A stretch of DNA of 64,000 nucleotides from Acuticoccus sp051016205 (lineage in GTDB: Bacteria > Pseudomonadota > Alphaproteobacteria > Rhizobiales > Amorphaceae): positions 4,588,001-4,652,000 of the forward strand of contig CP136534.1 of the NCBI GenBank assembly GCA_051016205.1, written 5' to 3'. The notes below the pieces were generated by a model. The model saw nothing but the letters and a program-made list of their open reading frames with translations. It was not told where the DNA came from and ran no database searches. Positions 1-7,887 of the stretch are shown piece after piece. Made by a program: the position numbers and the translations under genes. Numbering within the stretch: the first letter of the stretch is position 1; each line of letters opens with the position of its first letter.

Positions 1-1866
1 TACGCTGAGGCGCTGTGGAAGGCGCGGCCGGAGGTGCCAGGCGGTGCGGATTTCGTAATGCAGTGGTGGGATGAGGCGGCACGATACCTTGCTCAAGGGT
101 GGCCGGATAGGGCGCATCCAAAGGCAATGTTCCTGGGGCACTCCTTCGTTGGAGATGCAGTGTCAGGCGCACCGAGTATCCCAGGCGCTCGATTGCGCCG
201 GTTCGGTTTCATCACCACCAACTCGATCACACAGACCTTTTCACGCCGGGTGGTGGCGCGCCACTTGTCGGGGAAGGTGCCAGTGGCGCTCACCTTTGCG
301 GTGGCCGATCATCCTTGGGTGAAGGGCGTGGACCGGGCTGCGGTCCGCATTGCCATGACGGTAGCGACACTCGGAAATCGCGATGGTGTCCTTGGCCGTA
401 TCGTTCAAGAATCGGGTCTTAACAGCGATGCTCCGAGCGTCGAGCTTGCCCTAATCTCAGGCCGGTTAACGCCACGGCTTGTTGTGGGGGCCGACCTGAG
501 CACAACGCAATCGCTGCTCGGAAACGCGCTGGTCGCCAACCGTGGCGTGTTCCTCGGGGGAAACGGCTTCTTCGTGAAGCGAAACAACTTCGCGTGCTTG
601 CCGCGGGAAGCGCAGCGACTCATTAAGCCCTATGTAGGCGGCACCGATCTCGCCAATCGCGTCCGCGGATTGACCGTGATCGACGCATTCGGGCTTCAGC
701 ATGATGAACTGAGAGACTGCGCGCCTGCATTGTACAACCATCTGCTAGAGAATGTGAAGCCTGGTCGTGACCTCAACCCAAGGAAAGGCCGACGCGAAAG
801 ATGGTGGTTATTTGCCGAGACTGGTTCTACGTGGCGAGAATTATTGTCCTCCCTGCCAAGATTTATTGCAACTGGTCGAACAGGAAAGCATCGTGTGTTC
901 ACTATGCTCGACAGTGAAACGTTGCCTGAGAGCGAAGTCGTAGCCATCGGGTTGCACTCACTCGCCTAATTGTCAGTTCTTAGTTCGAGATGGCACGCTT
1001 GCTGGGCAATCGCCGCTGGTGGGCGTATCGGCGTTGGAAATGACCCTCGATATAACAACTCGCATACCTTCGACCCCTTCCCCTTCCCAGCTCTTCTAAC
1101 CGACGCCGAGGCGGAGCCGCACGCTCGCGCGCTGAAGGACCGGCTCGGCGACCTTGGCGCGCGGCTCGATGCATTCCGCAAGGAGCGGCTCGCAGCGCAC
1201 GATGACCTCACAATGACTGGGCTCTACAACCGCCTGGAGCGCCGCCGCGAGGCGGTGATCGGCGGCGACCCTCTCACCGAGGCCGAGCGCGAGGACCACG
1301 CGCGAGCCCAGACCGCGCTGCTCGCCGAGCTGCACGACGACATAGACCGCGCGACGCTGGCCGCCTACGGCTGGGACGATCTCGGCGACGCCCTGATCGG
1401 CAAGCCCGGCGGCACCACGCCGTCGACGCACAAGAATGAGGCCCAGGAGGCCGCCGAGAAGGAAATGCTGTCCCGCTTCGTCGCGCTTAACGCCGAGCGC
1501 GCCCGCGAGGAGGCGCGTGGCCACGTCCGTTGGCTGCGGCCGGACTACCAGATCCCAAAACTCGGCCACAAAGTGAAGACGCCCGAAGGCGAGCAGGTGG
1601 AGGCGGAGATCGCACTCGCCACAGCCACGTCAGCGCTCAATGCGGCGCGCCCATGGCCGGACGACGCGCGCGGCCAGTTCGCTGCCGTGCGCACCCTCCT
1701 GGACACCGCCCCCGAGCCGATGCCGCCCGAAGCCGTCGCCCGCGCCTTCAAGGGCCGCCTTTCCCAAAAGCGCCGCGAGCGTGTCGGCGAAGTCCTTGCT
1801 ATTCTGTTCGGCCTCGTCCGCTCAGGCGAGCGCGGCGGCCATACCCTATACTTCACTCGCCGCTAG
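1..1866 (+). pseudogene. Class I DNA methyltransferase (MmeI/PglX-like), C-terminal part, interrupted by an in-frame stop
   Basis: The reading frame is open from the first base of the window, so the N-terminal part, including the SAM and NPPY motifs, lies upstream. The visible protein matches the target-recognition and C-terminal region of large adenine-specific DNA methyltransferases of restriction or phage-defence systems: PGGADFVMQWW, then RRFGFITTNS, and after position 970 VLSSRWHACWAIAAGGR followed by GVGNDPRYNN and FDPFPFP, which form one continuous block in intact relatives. A TAA at 967-969 splits this block in the same frame: the residues on both sides fit without a shift, so a Tyr-type codon (TAY) has probably become TAA. 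The second half could restart at TTG 970 but would begin in the middle of a conserved motif. I call it a nonsense pseudogene; readthrough or a base-call error is the alternative. Confidence 0.75.
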
Positions 1867-2144
1867 AGTCCGATGCGAACTTGGCCTATGGGACAAGCTA
1901 GGCGCCTGGTGTCATAGCCGATGCACAGCCACATGCGAAAGTGAAGTGCAAGGTGCAGCCGAGCGGCTTATTGGCCAGTGAATTCGAAGAGGTCATGCAG
2001 CAATGCCGATGACCCACAATGCTAACAAAAAAAGGTTACTTTGGCGTTGGTCGTGGTGCGTTCTTGTTGGCTATGCTTCGCTGTGATTTTGGCGGCGATC
2101 GTCTATACCGTGAGTGTCCGTACGGGCTGGCATTGAGACATCGC

Positions 2145-2173
2145 TTGACACATAGGGCCAATGGCCCTATTCT
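2145..2173 (+). promoter_or_regulatory. Sigma70-type promoter with an operator-like palindrome in its spacer
   Basis: TTGACA at 2145-2150 is followed after exactly 17 bases by TATTCT at 2168-2173. The spacer holds a perfect inverted repeat, ATAGGGCC at 2152-2159 and GGCCCTAT at 2163-2170, separated by AAT. A dimer bound there would cover the promoter. The first genes downstream are a small membrane protein and a small HTH protein, so autorepression is plausible but inferred. Apart from this site I see nothing in the gene-free stretch 1867-2218. Confidence 0.7.
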
Positions 2174-2218
2174 ATGGTCATCGCAAGGGCAATGAAGTCC
2201 GCCTATATGGAAAGTGAT

Positions 2219-2395
2219 ATGACTGACCAAGCCACCCACGAGTTCGATGCCAAGGAAGGCCGGAAGATCGACGCGGAGATCGCGAAGCTGATCGCCGAGA
2301 CGGCCAAAATCAATGCTGAGGCTCGCTTCTACCCCTACATCGTGGTGTTGACCGCCGTGGGCGCCTTCGCAGCCCTGGTCAAGATTTTCGCATGA
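2219..2395 (+). CDS. Small phage-type membrane protein (58 aa)
   Basis: A charged, alanine-rich helix (repeats of the type AEIAKLIAETAKINAEA, likely to form a coiled coil) is followed by one transmembrane segment at about residues 38-56, ending VGAFAALVKIFA. Small proteins of this shape are common in prophages and in genomic islands of Rhizobiales; the function is not known. I chose ATG 2219 because GGAAAG lies five bases upstream; ATG 2195 in the same frame is an alternative that would add eight residues. The stop overlaps the next start as ATGA (2392-2395), so the two genes are translationally coupled, and both probably depend on the promoter at 2145-2173. Confidence 0.6.
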   Translation: MTDQATHEFDAKEGRKIDAEIAKLIAETAKINAEARFYPYIVVLTAVGAFAALVKIFA

Positions 2396-2592
2396 CACCG
2401 AATGAGTTCAGGGAGGCCCGGCGCAAGCTGGGTCTCACCCAGTCCCAACTTGGGCACATTCTCCAGACAGATCCGCGGACGGTTCGACGGTGGGAGGAGG
2501 ATGGCGGGAGCCGTCCACCCAACCCCATTGCGTGCCGCGTGCTGGAGTGGCTGCACACCGGCTTTCGACCGCCTGAGTGGCCGTCCAAGTAG
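2392..2592 (+). CDS. Small HTH (XRE/MqsA-type) transcriptional regulator
   Basis: The 66-residue protein begins MTPNEFREARRKLGLTQSQL and continues with a recognition-helix-like stretch, TDPRTVRRWE, then a proline-rich segment and a final helix (ARVLEW-like). This is the layout of helix-turn-helix DNA-binding domains of phage repressors and of antitoxin regulators, with no second domain. It starts inside the stop of the upstream membrane-protein gene and is followed without a gap by the next gene, so the three form one tight operon. It is the best candidate to bind the palindrome in the promoter 240 bp upstream; that link is inferred. Confidence 0.7.
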   Translation: MTPNEFREARRKLGLTQSQLGHILQTDPRTVRRWEEDGGSRPPNPIACRVLEWLHTGFRPPEWPSK

Positions 2593-2841
2593 GTGGCACA
2601 CCTGCGCTCCGGCGCTCTCGTCATCGAAACCATCGGCGACCTCATCGACCACGGCTACAGCCTTCACGGCCACTGCTTGGCCTGCAAACGGTCCGCTGAA
2701 GTGGACCTGGAAGCCATGGCCACCAAGCTCGGCCGCGACCGCTCCTACATCGGCAACTTGCCCCTACGGTGCCAGGTGTGCGGCAACCGCGACGTCAAGT
2801 GCACGATTGATCCGAACATGGGGATGCGGCGGCGGTCCTGA
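2593..2841 (+). CDS. Small zinc-ribbon-like phage hypothetical protein (82 aa)
   Basis: The GTG start follows directly after the TAG stop of the HTH gene. The protein carries two cysteine pairs, CLAC at about residues 30-33 and CQVC near residue 60, typical of a zinc ribbon, with a helix between them (AEVDLEAMATKLGRDRSYIG). Similar short proteins occur in Rhizobiales prophages and islands, but I do not recognise a named family. There is no clear Shine-Dalgarno sequence apart from the end of the previous gene, which suits coupled translation. Its role is unknown; DNA or RNA binding next to a regulator is a reasonable guess. Confidence 0.6.
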   Translation: MAHLRSGALVIETIGDLIDHGYSLHGHCLACKRSAEVDLEAMATKLGRDRSYIGNLPLRCQVCGNRDVKCTIDPNMGMRRRS

Positions 2842-2960
2842 TTGTGGAACGGATCGGATCTACGGAACCGCTTCGGAACCGCTTCGCGGTGACAAATCGG
2901 GAACACTGAGAAAAACTGGTTCCAAAAAGCCGCAGAAACCCTGAAGTTTGCACTTTGGAA

Positions 2961-3010
2961 GCTGACTCTTAATCAGCGGGTCCTAGGTTCGAGCCCTAGT
3001 GCGCCCACCA
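2961..3010 (+). other. 3' half of tRNA-Lys(CTT): probable integration (att) site remnant
   Basis: The sequence forms a perfect anticodon arm (GCTGA, loop CTCTTAA with anticodon CTT, TCAGC), a T arm (CTAGG, loop TTCGAGC, CCTAG), the 3' acceptor strand TGCGCCC, discriminator A and encoded CCA. The matching 5' half with a GGGCGCA acceptor strand is absent from the bases just upstream, so this is not a working tRNA gene. A tRNA 3' half left alone is the usual signature of an att site made by a tyrosine integrase. The phage-like genes on both sides fit this, but no integrase is visible. Confidence 0.75.
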
Positions 3011-3140
3011 AACAAATCAAAGACTTAGAGAGCTTGAAGCTTTCCCCGAAACCCTTGGGGTAACAATTGGGGTAACACCGCGAAATCCCGTTCATCTACG
3101 GGGTGTTGGCAGACTCTGATCGACCGTTCGATCTCAGTGC

Positions 3141-3177
3141 GGCACTGGCCGTCAGGCATCCTTACCTGGCCAGTGCC
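3141..3177. repeat. Inverted repeat at the end of the 3193-3919 gene pair
   Basis: GGCACTGGCC (3141-3150) and GGCCAGTGCC (3168-3177) form a perfect 10-bp stem around a 17-base loop, just beyond the stop of the minus-strand gene pair. No T-run follows on the minus strand, so it is not a classical terminator. The heptamer CACTGGC/GCCAGTG returns in the hairpin at 3954-3972 on the other side of the pair. Confidence 0.5.
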
Positions 3178-3192
3178 GACACCGTGAGCTGT

Positions 3193-3414
3193 CTAACCCA
3201 ACGACGGCGCCTTCGCGCTCTCCCTCGCGGCTTCAAGCTTACCTTCGACCGCCTCCATGCGCTCGAAGACCATGTCCAGGGTCAGGGTGATGGCCTCACC
3301 GCTTTCGAGGTCACTCGCCAACAATGGCGCTGCACCCCACACGCACCTGAGGATCCTCTGCACGTCGTAGAGATCGTCGAGTGCGTCGCCGATGTCGCTT
3401 TCCACCTTGTTCAT
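3193..3414 (-). CDS. Phage/island hypothetical protein (73 aa, helical)
   Basis: The protein begins MNKVESDIGDALDDLYDVQR and is acidic and helical throughout, with a possible short coiled coil near the end (MVFERMEAVEGKLEAARE). ATG 3414 lies two bases beyond the stop of the upstream gene at 3416, which shows a coupled pair; the longer frame reading upstream to 3561 overlaps that gene and is unlikely. I do not recognise the family. The same kind of short acidic protein next to a larger partner is seen in Rhizobiales prophages. Confidence 0.5.
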   Translation of the reverse strand: MNKVESDIGDALDDLYDVQRILRCVWGAAPLLASDLESGEAITLTLDMVFERMEAVEGKLEAARESAKAPSLG

Positions 3415-3415
3415 G

Positions 3416-3919
3416 TCAGCTCTCCACGATGATGCCGATGCTGGACAGCTGCTCCTCCAACCGTTCCCAAGGGTCACGGTGGAAGTTGCGGATGCTGGAC
3501 AGCCTCCAGTCTGCAAACGCCACAGTGGATTGGGTTTCCAGATAGTTGCGGATGCTGGCAAGGAGCCTTGTCATCTTCCGCTCGGTATTGGCCACTGTGG
3601 TAGGGACGGACGCGTTGGCGTCGAGCCTTGTCAGGATGTCGATGGCCTCGAAGGCGACGGCCGCCTGGAGCATAGCGCCCTTGGCATCACGTGCGGGAAA
3701 GCAGCTGATCGCCTCGTTGATGTGCAAGCGGCGAAAGACGAGGTCGGCCATTGCGTCTTTGCGGTAGCTGTCGAGGGTGCCACTGCGGTCGTGGTTTGGG
3801 GCCTTGAGCCTCTCGTACTGGTTCTCCAGGACGAAGATGGCCCCCAGCTCGTCGCCGAGGATGTGGAGGGGGTCGATGGAATCCGCGGTGATTCCCGCAG
3901 GGTCTTGGTGCTGGTTCAT
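3416..3919 (-). CDS. Phage/island hypothetical protein (167 aa)
   Basis: This soluble, helical protein has no signal peptide or membrane segment. It starts MNQHQDPAGITADSIDPLHI and contains a long helical core (residues 55-130, with AMLQAAVAFEAIDILTRLDA) and a C-terminal WERLEEQLSSIGIIVES. I do not recognise a named domain. It is the first gene of a two-gene minus-strand unit with 3193-3414, separated by one base. Upstream, at 3954-3972, a hairpin sits where a promoter or operator would be expected. Codon use is like that of its neighbours, which favours a real gene. Confidence 0.5.
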   Translation of the reverse strand: MNQHQDPAGITADSIDPLHILGDELGAIFVLENQYERLKAPNHDRSGTLDSYRKDAMADLVFRRLHINEAISCFPARDAKGAMLQAAVAFEAIDILTRLDANASVPTTVANTERKMTRLLASIRNYLETQSTVAFADWRLSSIRNFHRDPWERLEEQLSSIGIIVES

Positions 3920-3953
3920 GGGTCTTCTCTTTGATTTGGCTTGCTAAGGCCGC

Positions 3954-3972
3954 GCCAGTGATCAGCACTGGC
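3954..3972. repeat. Hairpin upstream of the 3193-3919 gene pair
   Basis: GCCAGTG (3954-3960), loop ATCAG, CACTGGC (3966-3972) form a perfect 7-bp stem about 35 bases upstream of the start at 3919, a suitable place for an operator. It shares its heptamer with the larger inverted repeat at 3141-3177. The rest of the gene-free stretch 3920-4238 shows nothing I can name. Confidence 0.45.
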
Positions 3973-4238
3973 AGCCGGGGGTTAGCAACCTGCAAAGAGA
4001 CAGGCCGACGGCTTTTAAGGCTTTCGCCTCTGGACATGGCACGTCGCCCCCGGCCATAGTGGTCGGGTTCGATGCACCGCCAAGTGCACCGATCTATTCG
4101 GCGAAGGAACCGTGCCACCGGTTTTTCAGCCTTATCTTTGTCCGGGTTGCTAAGCCCACGAACACGTTGCCCCAAACACCCGCAGCAGCGCAAGTGAGAT
4201 CGTTCGTTACGGACGATCGCGCGCGCATGGGCGGGGGC

Positions 4239-4457
4239 TCAGTGCTCTCGCCTTGACGGGTCGTAGCGGACCACCTTGTCGCGGCCGTCGGTTGGATCCG
4301 GGATAACCAGGCGCTCTCCAGGATGAAGATCCAGTCCGTAAATCCAGTTCAGCAGGACCCTGCGCCCCAAACGCTTGTCCGTCTCATCAGCCGATGAACA
4401 GAGTTCAAAGGCCTGATCAGGTGCGCGCCGCAGCTCATCGGGTCTTCGTCCATACAT
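4239..4457 (-). CDS. Small hypothetical protein (72 aa)
   Basis: I chose ATG 4457 because a strong GGGAGGAGG stands just upstream; the frame could be extended to 4541, but without a ribosome site. The protein begins MYGRRPDELRRAPDQAFELC and ends with a stretch, LHPGERLVIPDPTDGRDKVV, that suggests a small beta-rich domain. I recognise no family. It stands alone between phage-like genes and the riboswitch, and is probably part of the same prophage/island remnant. Confidence 0.4.
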   Translation of the reverse strand: MYGRRPDELRRAPDQAFELCSSADETDKRLGRRVLLNWIYGLDLHPGERLVIPDPTDGRDKVVRYDPSRREH

Positions 4458-4697
4458 TCCCTCCTCCCAAAGTACCGTAGCCTGTTCCCAGGTCTTCTGA
4501 GGCCCAGTCTGGCACACAGGTGGTAGGGCCCTGAAGCCCAAGCGGTTTGCCGAACTGGCGACGGGTCTGGTAAACGCGGGGAGCCATAAGAGCGAGAGAT
4601 GCTATGCGCGGCAATGGTCTCTTTGGCGAAACCGGCGCTGTGATCAGCCGTGTCAATTCCGATAGACAGCCCCTTCCTTCTATGCGACCGTCAAGCC

Positions 4698-4890
4698 GAT
4701 GGTGCCTGGCGTCCTGAGGAGGCCGGGTGAAAAGGGAATGCGGTGCGAGTGACCCAAACCGGGGCTCAAATCCGCGGCTGCCCCCGCAACTGTGAGCGGC
4801 GAGCGACCCCCGAACGTGCCACTGATCCAGTCGGATCGGGAAGGCGGGGGGTGAGCGACGACCCGCGAGCCAGGAGACCTGCCATCGCCT
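4698..4890 (+). promoter_or_regulatory. Cobalamin (B12) riboswitch
   Basis: The conserved blocks appear in the expected order: GATGGTGCCTGGCG at 4698, GGGTGAAAAGGGAATGCGGT from about 4725, GCTGCCCCCGCAACTGT around 4777-4793, GCCACTG at 4818-4824, GGGAAGGC, and the B12-box region GCCAGGAGACCTGCC at 4869-4883. In the known class, binding of adenosylcobalamin represses the downstream genes at transcription or translation. The first genes downstream on the same strand are a small membrane protein (from 5115) and a metal ABC transporter. The 220 bases between the riboswitch and 5115 hold only a short unconvincing frame. Confidence 0.92.
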
Positions 4891-5114
4891 TGAAACAGAC
4901 CCGGGCGGGGTGCCCCGGACGGAGGTGACGATGGTTCAGACAGCCTGCGCCGTGATCGTTGCGGTATCCGGCATTACCTCGCCTCGATGGAGGCGGCGAT
5001 GCAGCGGACCCCATTTTTACAGGCCGAACATCATAGCGGTATCGCAAATTGGCAAACCGATGGGTTGACCCGCCCGCCTGAGGCGGCAGTCAAGTACCGC
5101 GTGTGTGGCCCGTG

Positions 5115-5291
5115 ATGGGTCAGTCAGAGCCCGTATCCTCGCCGTCGGGCGAGGCAAGCGGACCCGTTTCTACCCCACAGTCAGTCGAGAACCACACACG
5201 CTGTCTGACCGAGTTCAGCGTCGTGTGGTTGGCGGGTGGTGCGATCGGCCTTTCGGCGGTTTTGTGGCTCGCCATCATCGCAGTGCTGTGA
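5115..5291 (+). CDS. Small single-helix membrane protein coupled to the metal transporter
   Basis: The 58-residue protein has a polar N-terminal half and one C-terminal transmembrane helix (VVWLAGGAIGLSAVLWLA). Its TGA stop shares a base with the ATG of the ATPase gene (TGATG at 5289-5293), so it is translated with the transporter. GTG 5103 in the same frame is an alternative start. It is the first gene after the cobalamin riboswitch. In size and topology it recalls CbtB-like accessory proteins of B12-controlled cobalt uptake, but I do not see their histidine-rich tail, so that identity is not claimed. Confidence 0.5.
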   Translation: MGQSEPVSSPSGEASGPVSTPQSVENHTRCLTEFSVVWLAGGAIGLSAVLWLAIIAVL

Positions 5292-6058
5292 TGGACGATG
5301 CCATCTTTCAGACGCGAAACCTGGAGCTCGGTTATCCGTCGCTCACGCTCGTCCGCCGCCTGTCCTTCACAGTTGGCGGCGGAATGACGCTTGCGGTCCT
5401 CGGCGCCAACGGTTCGGGCAAAAGCACCTTCGTCAAGGTGCTCCTCGGCCTGCTAGCGCCACTTTCCGGGCAACTGATTTGGCCAAGGGGTCGACCGCAG
5501 GAAGTCGGGTACCTCGCGCAGATGAGCGAGTTCGATCGCAGGTTTCCGATCCGCGTGCGCGATTTGGTGGCGATGGGCGCGTGGCGTGGTTTTGGATTTC
5601 GTATAGGTCTCGACCGTGCCGGCCAAACCCGCGTGGCGACAGCCATGGACGCAGCGGGGGTTCTGTCCATTGAAAACCAGCCGCTCCATACCCTATCCGG
5701 CGGCCAGTTGCAGCGTGCGCTCTTTGCACGCGTCATCGTTCAGGACGCGCCGCTCATCCTTCTCGACGAACCGTTCGCAGCAGTCGATCAAAGTACCGAG
5801 GCGCACCTTCTGAAAATCATCGCGCGTTGGCGCTCGGAGGGGCGCGCGGTCGTTCTTGTGGTTCACGACCTCTCCTCGGTGCTCGATCACTGCAGCCATG
5901 CCCTGCTTCTTGGCGCCGGCATGGCCACCCACGGAAACGTGGAGGACGTGCTTACGCCTGAGCGCTTGATCGACCAGGGATACATGTCGCAAAGCCAGGC
6001 CGATTGGATGTTCCGAGCCCGCAACAACGTCTCAGACCGAGAGCCGGCGCATGATTGA
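5291..6058 (+). CDS. Metal (Zn/Mn family) ABC transporter ATP-binding protein, ZnuC/AztA-like
   Basis: The 255-residue ATPase has Walker A GANGSGKST at residues 38-46, signature LSGGQ at 135-139, Walker B LILLDEP at 155-161 and a switch histidine in VLVVHDLSS. Among ABC ATPases the QLQRALFAR stretch and the short linkers are typical of the metal-ion uptake group (ZnuC, MntB, AztA). It powers import of a divalent metal through the permease encoded next. Its start overlaps the stop of the upstream small membrane gene, and its end overlaps the permease start by eight bases. The upstream riboswitch suggests control by cobalamin, odd for a zinc transporter; cobalt is an alternative substrate. Confidence 0.85.
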   Translation: MDDAIFQTRNLELGYPSLTLVRRLSFTVGGGMTLAVLGANGSGKSTFVKVLLGLLAPLSGQLIWPRGRPQEVGYLAQMSEFDRRFPIRVRDLVAMGAWRGFGFRIGLDRAGQTRVATAMDAAGVLSIENQPLHTLSGGQLQRALFARVIVQDAPLILLDEPFAAVDQSTEAHLLKIIARWRSEGRAVVLVVHDLSSVLDHCSHALLLGAGMATHGNVEDVLTPERLIDQGYMSQSQADWMFRARNNVSDREPAHD

Positions 6059-6971
6059 TCTCATTGCCGAGATGTGGAGCTTTGCGTTCATGCGCCGCGC
6101 CTTCGTGGTGACCGCGGTGTTATCCGCCTCGGTCGCACCGGTGGGTGCCTTTCTCGTGTTGCGGCGCCTCTCGCTTGCCGGCGAGGCGATGGCCCACGCC
6201 ATCACCCCGGGCGTCGTCATCGGATTCGTGGTGGCGGGGCTTTCGGTGGTCTCGCTTCTAGTGGGCGGGCTCATTGCCGGCATCGGCGTTGCGCTTCTGA
6301 CGTCCATCCTCGCGCGGCAAACCATCCTGCGTAGCGATGCGAGCCTCGCCTCGCTTTACTTAATCGCGCTTGCGCTGGGCATATTCATCCTATCAGCGGC
6401 TGGGTCTGCTGTGCCGCTCAAGAGTTTCTTGTTCGGTTCCATCCTCGGCATCGGCGACCCCGCGCTCATTCTGGTCGGCGGCGTGGCGACGGTTACTTTG
6501 GTGAGCTTTGCCTTCCTGTTGCGGCCCCTCATCGTCTCGACGTGCGACCCGGTCTTCTTCGAGGCGCAGGCGCGCCGCCCGATGCTCGTGGAGCAAGGCT
6601 TCATGCTCCTTGTGGTGCTAAACCTCCTCGCTGCGTTCAAAACCCTCGGCACGCTGATGGCCGTTGGCCTCATGATCTTGCCGGCGACATCAGCCCGCTA
6701 CTGGTCAGCCACCATCACCGGTCAACTCGTCCTCGGGTTCGCCTTCGCTCTTGCGAGCTGCTGGATCGGTCTCACGCTGTCTTACGTGTTCCCTGAAACA
6801 CCGTCGGGTCCGGCCATCGTTCTCGTGGCCGGCATCTTTTTCGCAATGAGCGTGCTTTTCGCACCGCTGGGCTTTGCACCGCGGATGCGCAAGGCGTTCA
6901 ACGCGCGGCGCAACCGGGGTGCTGGCGCGCTGCCCTCTGACCCCATTCCCACAAAACGGAGACCACTATGA
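6051..6971 (+). CDS. Metal ABC transporter permease, ZnuB/AztB-like
   Basis: The 306-residue protein has about eight hydrophobic segments and the family pattern of ABC-3 permeases: an early motif LSLAGEAMAHAITPGVVIG that contacts the ATPase, LALGIFILSA, the cytoplasmic loop with FFEAQARRP, and TLGTLMAVGLMILPATSAR near residues 205-220. It forms the membrane channel for the divalent metal delivered by the binding protein. The start lies inside the end of the ATPase gene and the stop overlaps the binding-protein start (ATGA), so the three are one operon. The C-terminal tail is basic and poorly conserved. Substrate could be zinc, manganese or, given the riboswitch, cobalt. Confidence 0.87.
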   Translation: MIDLIAEMWSFAFMRRAFVVTAVLSASVAPVGAFLVLRRLSLAGEAMAHAITPGVVIGFVVAGLSVVSLLVGGLIAGIGVALLTSILARQTILRSDASLASLYLIALALGIFILSAAGSAVPLKSFLFGSILGIGDPALILVGGVATVTLVSFAFLLRPLIVSTCDPVFFEAQARRPMLVEQGFMLLVVLNLLAAFKTLGTLMAVGLMILPATSARYWSATITGQLVLGFAFALASCWIGLTLSYVFPETPSGPAIVLVAGIFFAMSVLFAPLGFAPRMRKAFNARRNRGAGALPSDPIPTKRRPL

Positions 6972-7867
6972 CGCTTCGAAATACCCTTGCTACAGGTTTT
7001 GCCGTCGCGGCCATGACCCTGTTTGCTGCGCCTGCATATGCGCACGATGTGCCCGTGCGGGTCGTCGCGAGCTTCTCCATCCTTGGGGACATGGTGGAAG
7101 AGGTGGTCGGCGACACAGCGACGGTCACCACCATCGTTGGACCAGATGCCGACGCCCACGTCTACCAGCCGTCTGTCGCCGATGCCCGTGCTGTAGCGAA
7201 AGCGGACGTGATCTTCGTCAACGGGCTGGGGTTCGAAACCTGGTCCGATACACTCATTGCCGAGTCCGGAACTGATGCGGTCATCCATGTGGCGACCGAG
7301 GGGATCGATCCGCTCCGGGTTGATGGTGAGATTGACCCGCATGCGTGGAATTCGCTGCCCAACGGCATCGTCTATGTGCGCAACATCGCGGCTGCCATGG
7401 CCGAGGCGATGCCAGATCACGCCGCCGATATCGAAGCGAACGCGAACGCCTACATCGCCAAACTCGAGGCCTTGGACGCCGCGACGCGCGAAAAACTCGC
7501 CGCTTTGCCGGACAACCGCCGCACGGTGGTCACCGCCCACGACGCTTTCGGATACGTCGCCGACGCCTATGGGATGACGTTTCTCGCTCCCGTCGGGATC
7601 GACACCGACGCCGAGCCGTCCGCGAGGGAACTTGCCGCTCTCATCGAACAGTTGAAGGCCGAGGGCGCCGCGGCGCTTTTCGTGGAGAACATCACCAGCC
7701 CCGCGCTCGTCGAACAGATTTCTGAAGAGACTGGTCTTGCCATCGGCGGACGCCTCTTTTCCGATGCGCTATCAGAGCGCGGCGGTCCGGCGACGAGCTA
7801 CCTTGCGATGTTCGAGCATAACCTCAGCGCCATTCTCGAAGCCCTCAATGCACAAACCTCGGGCTGA
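6968..7867 (+). CDS. Periplasmic metal-binding protein of cluster A-I (ZnuA/AztC-like)
   Basis: A signal peptide is visible in residues 1-25 (hydrophobic core FAVAAMTLFAAPAYA, cleavage after AYA). The mature 275-residue protein carries the four expected metal ligands: H64 (DADAHVYQP), H125 (DPHAWNS), H191 (TAHDAFGY) and D266 (GRLFSDAL). It captures a divalent metal in the periplasm and passes it to the permease. The loop before H125 is short and acidic, without the long histidine-rich stretch of classical ZnuA; that is a feature of AztC-type proteins and leaves room for metals other than zinc. It ends the operon; no terminator is obvious before the opposing gene at 7888-8367. Confidence 0.85.
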   Translation: MTLRNTLATGFAVAAMTLFAAPAYAHDVPVRVVASFSILGDMVEEVVGDTATVTTIVGPDADAHVYQPSVADARAVAKADVIFVNGLGFETWSDTLIAESGTDAVIHVATEGIDPLRVDGEIDPHAWNSLPNGIVYVRNIAAAMAEAMPDHAADIEANANAYIAKLEALDAATREKLAALPDNRRTVVTAHDAFGYVADAYGMTFLAPVGIDTDAEPSARELAALIEQLKAEGAAALFVENITSPALVEQISEETGLAIGGRLFSDALSERGGPATSYLAMFEHNLSAILEALNAQTSG

Positions 7868-7887
7868 TCCTGCTGGCGCGGCTGCTC

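Noticed and set aside
2961..3010. A functional tRNA gene
   Set aside because: The D arm and 5' acceptor strand are missing from the upstream bases.
4931..5068. 45-codon frame directly after the cobalamin riboswitch
   Set aside because: Basic, low-complexity translation without family resemblance; more likely leader sequence.
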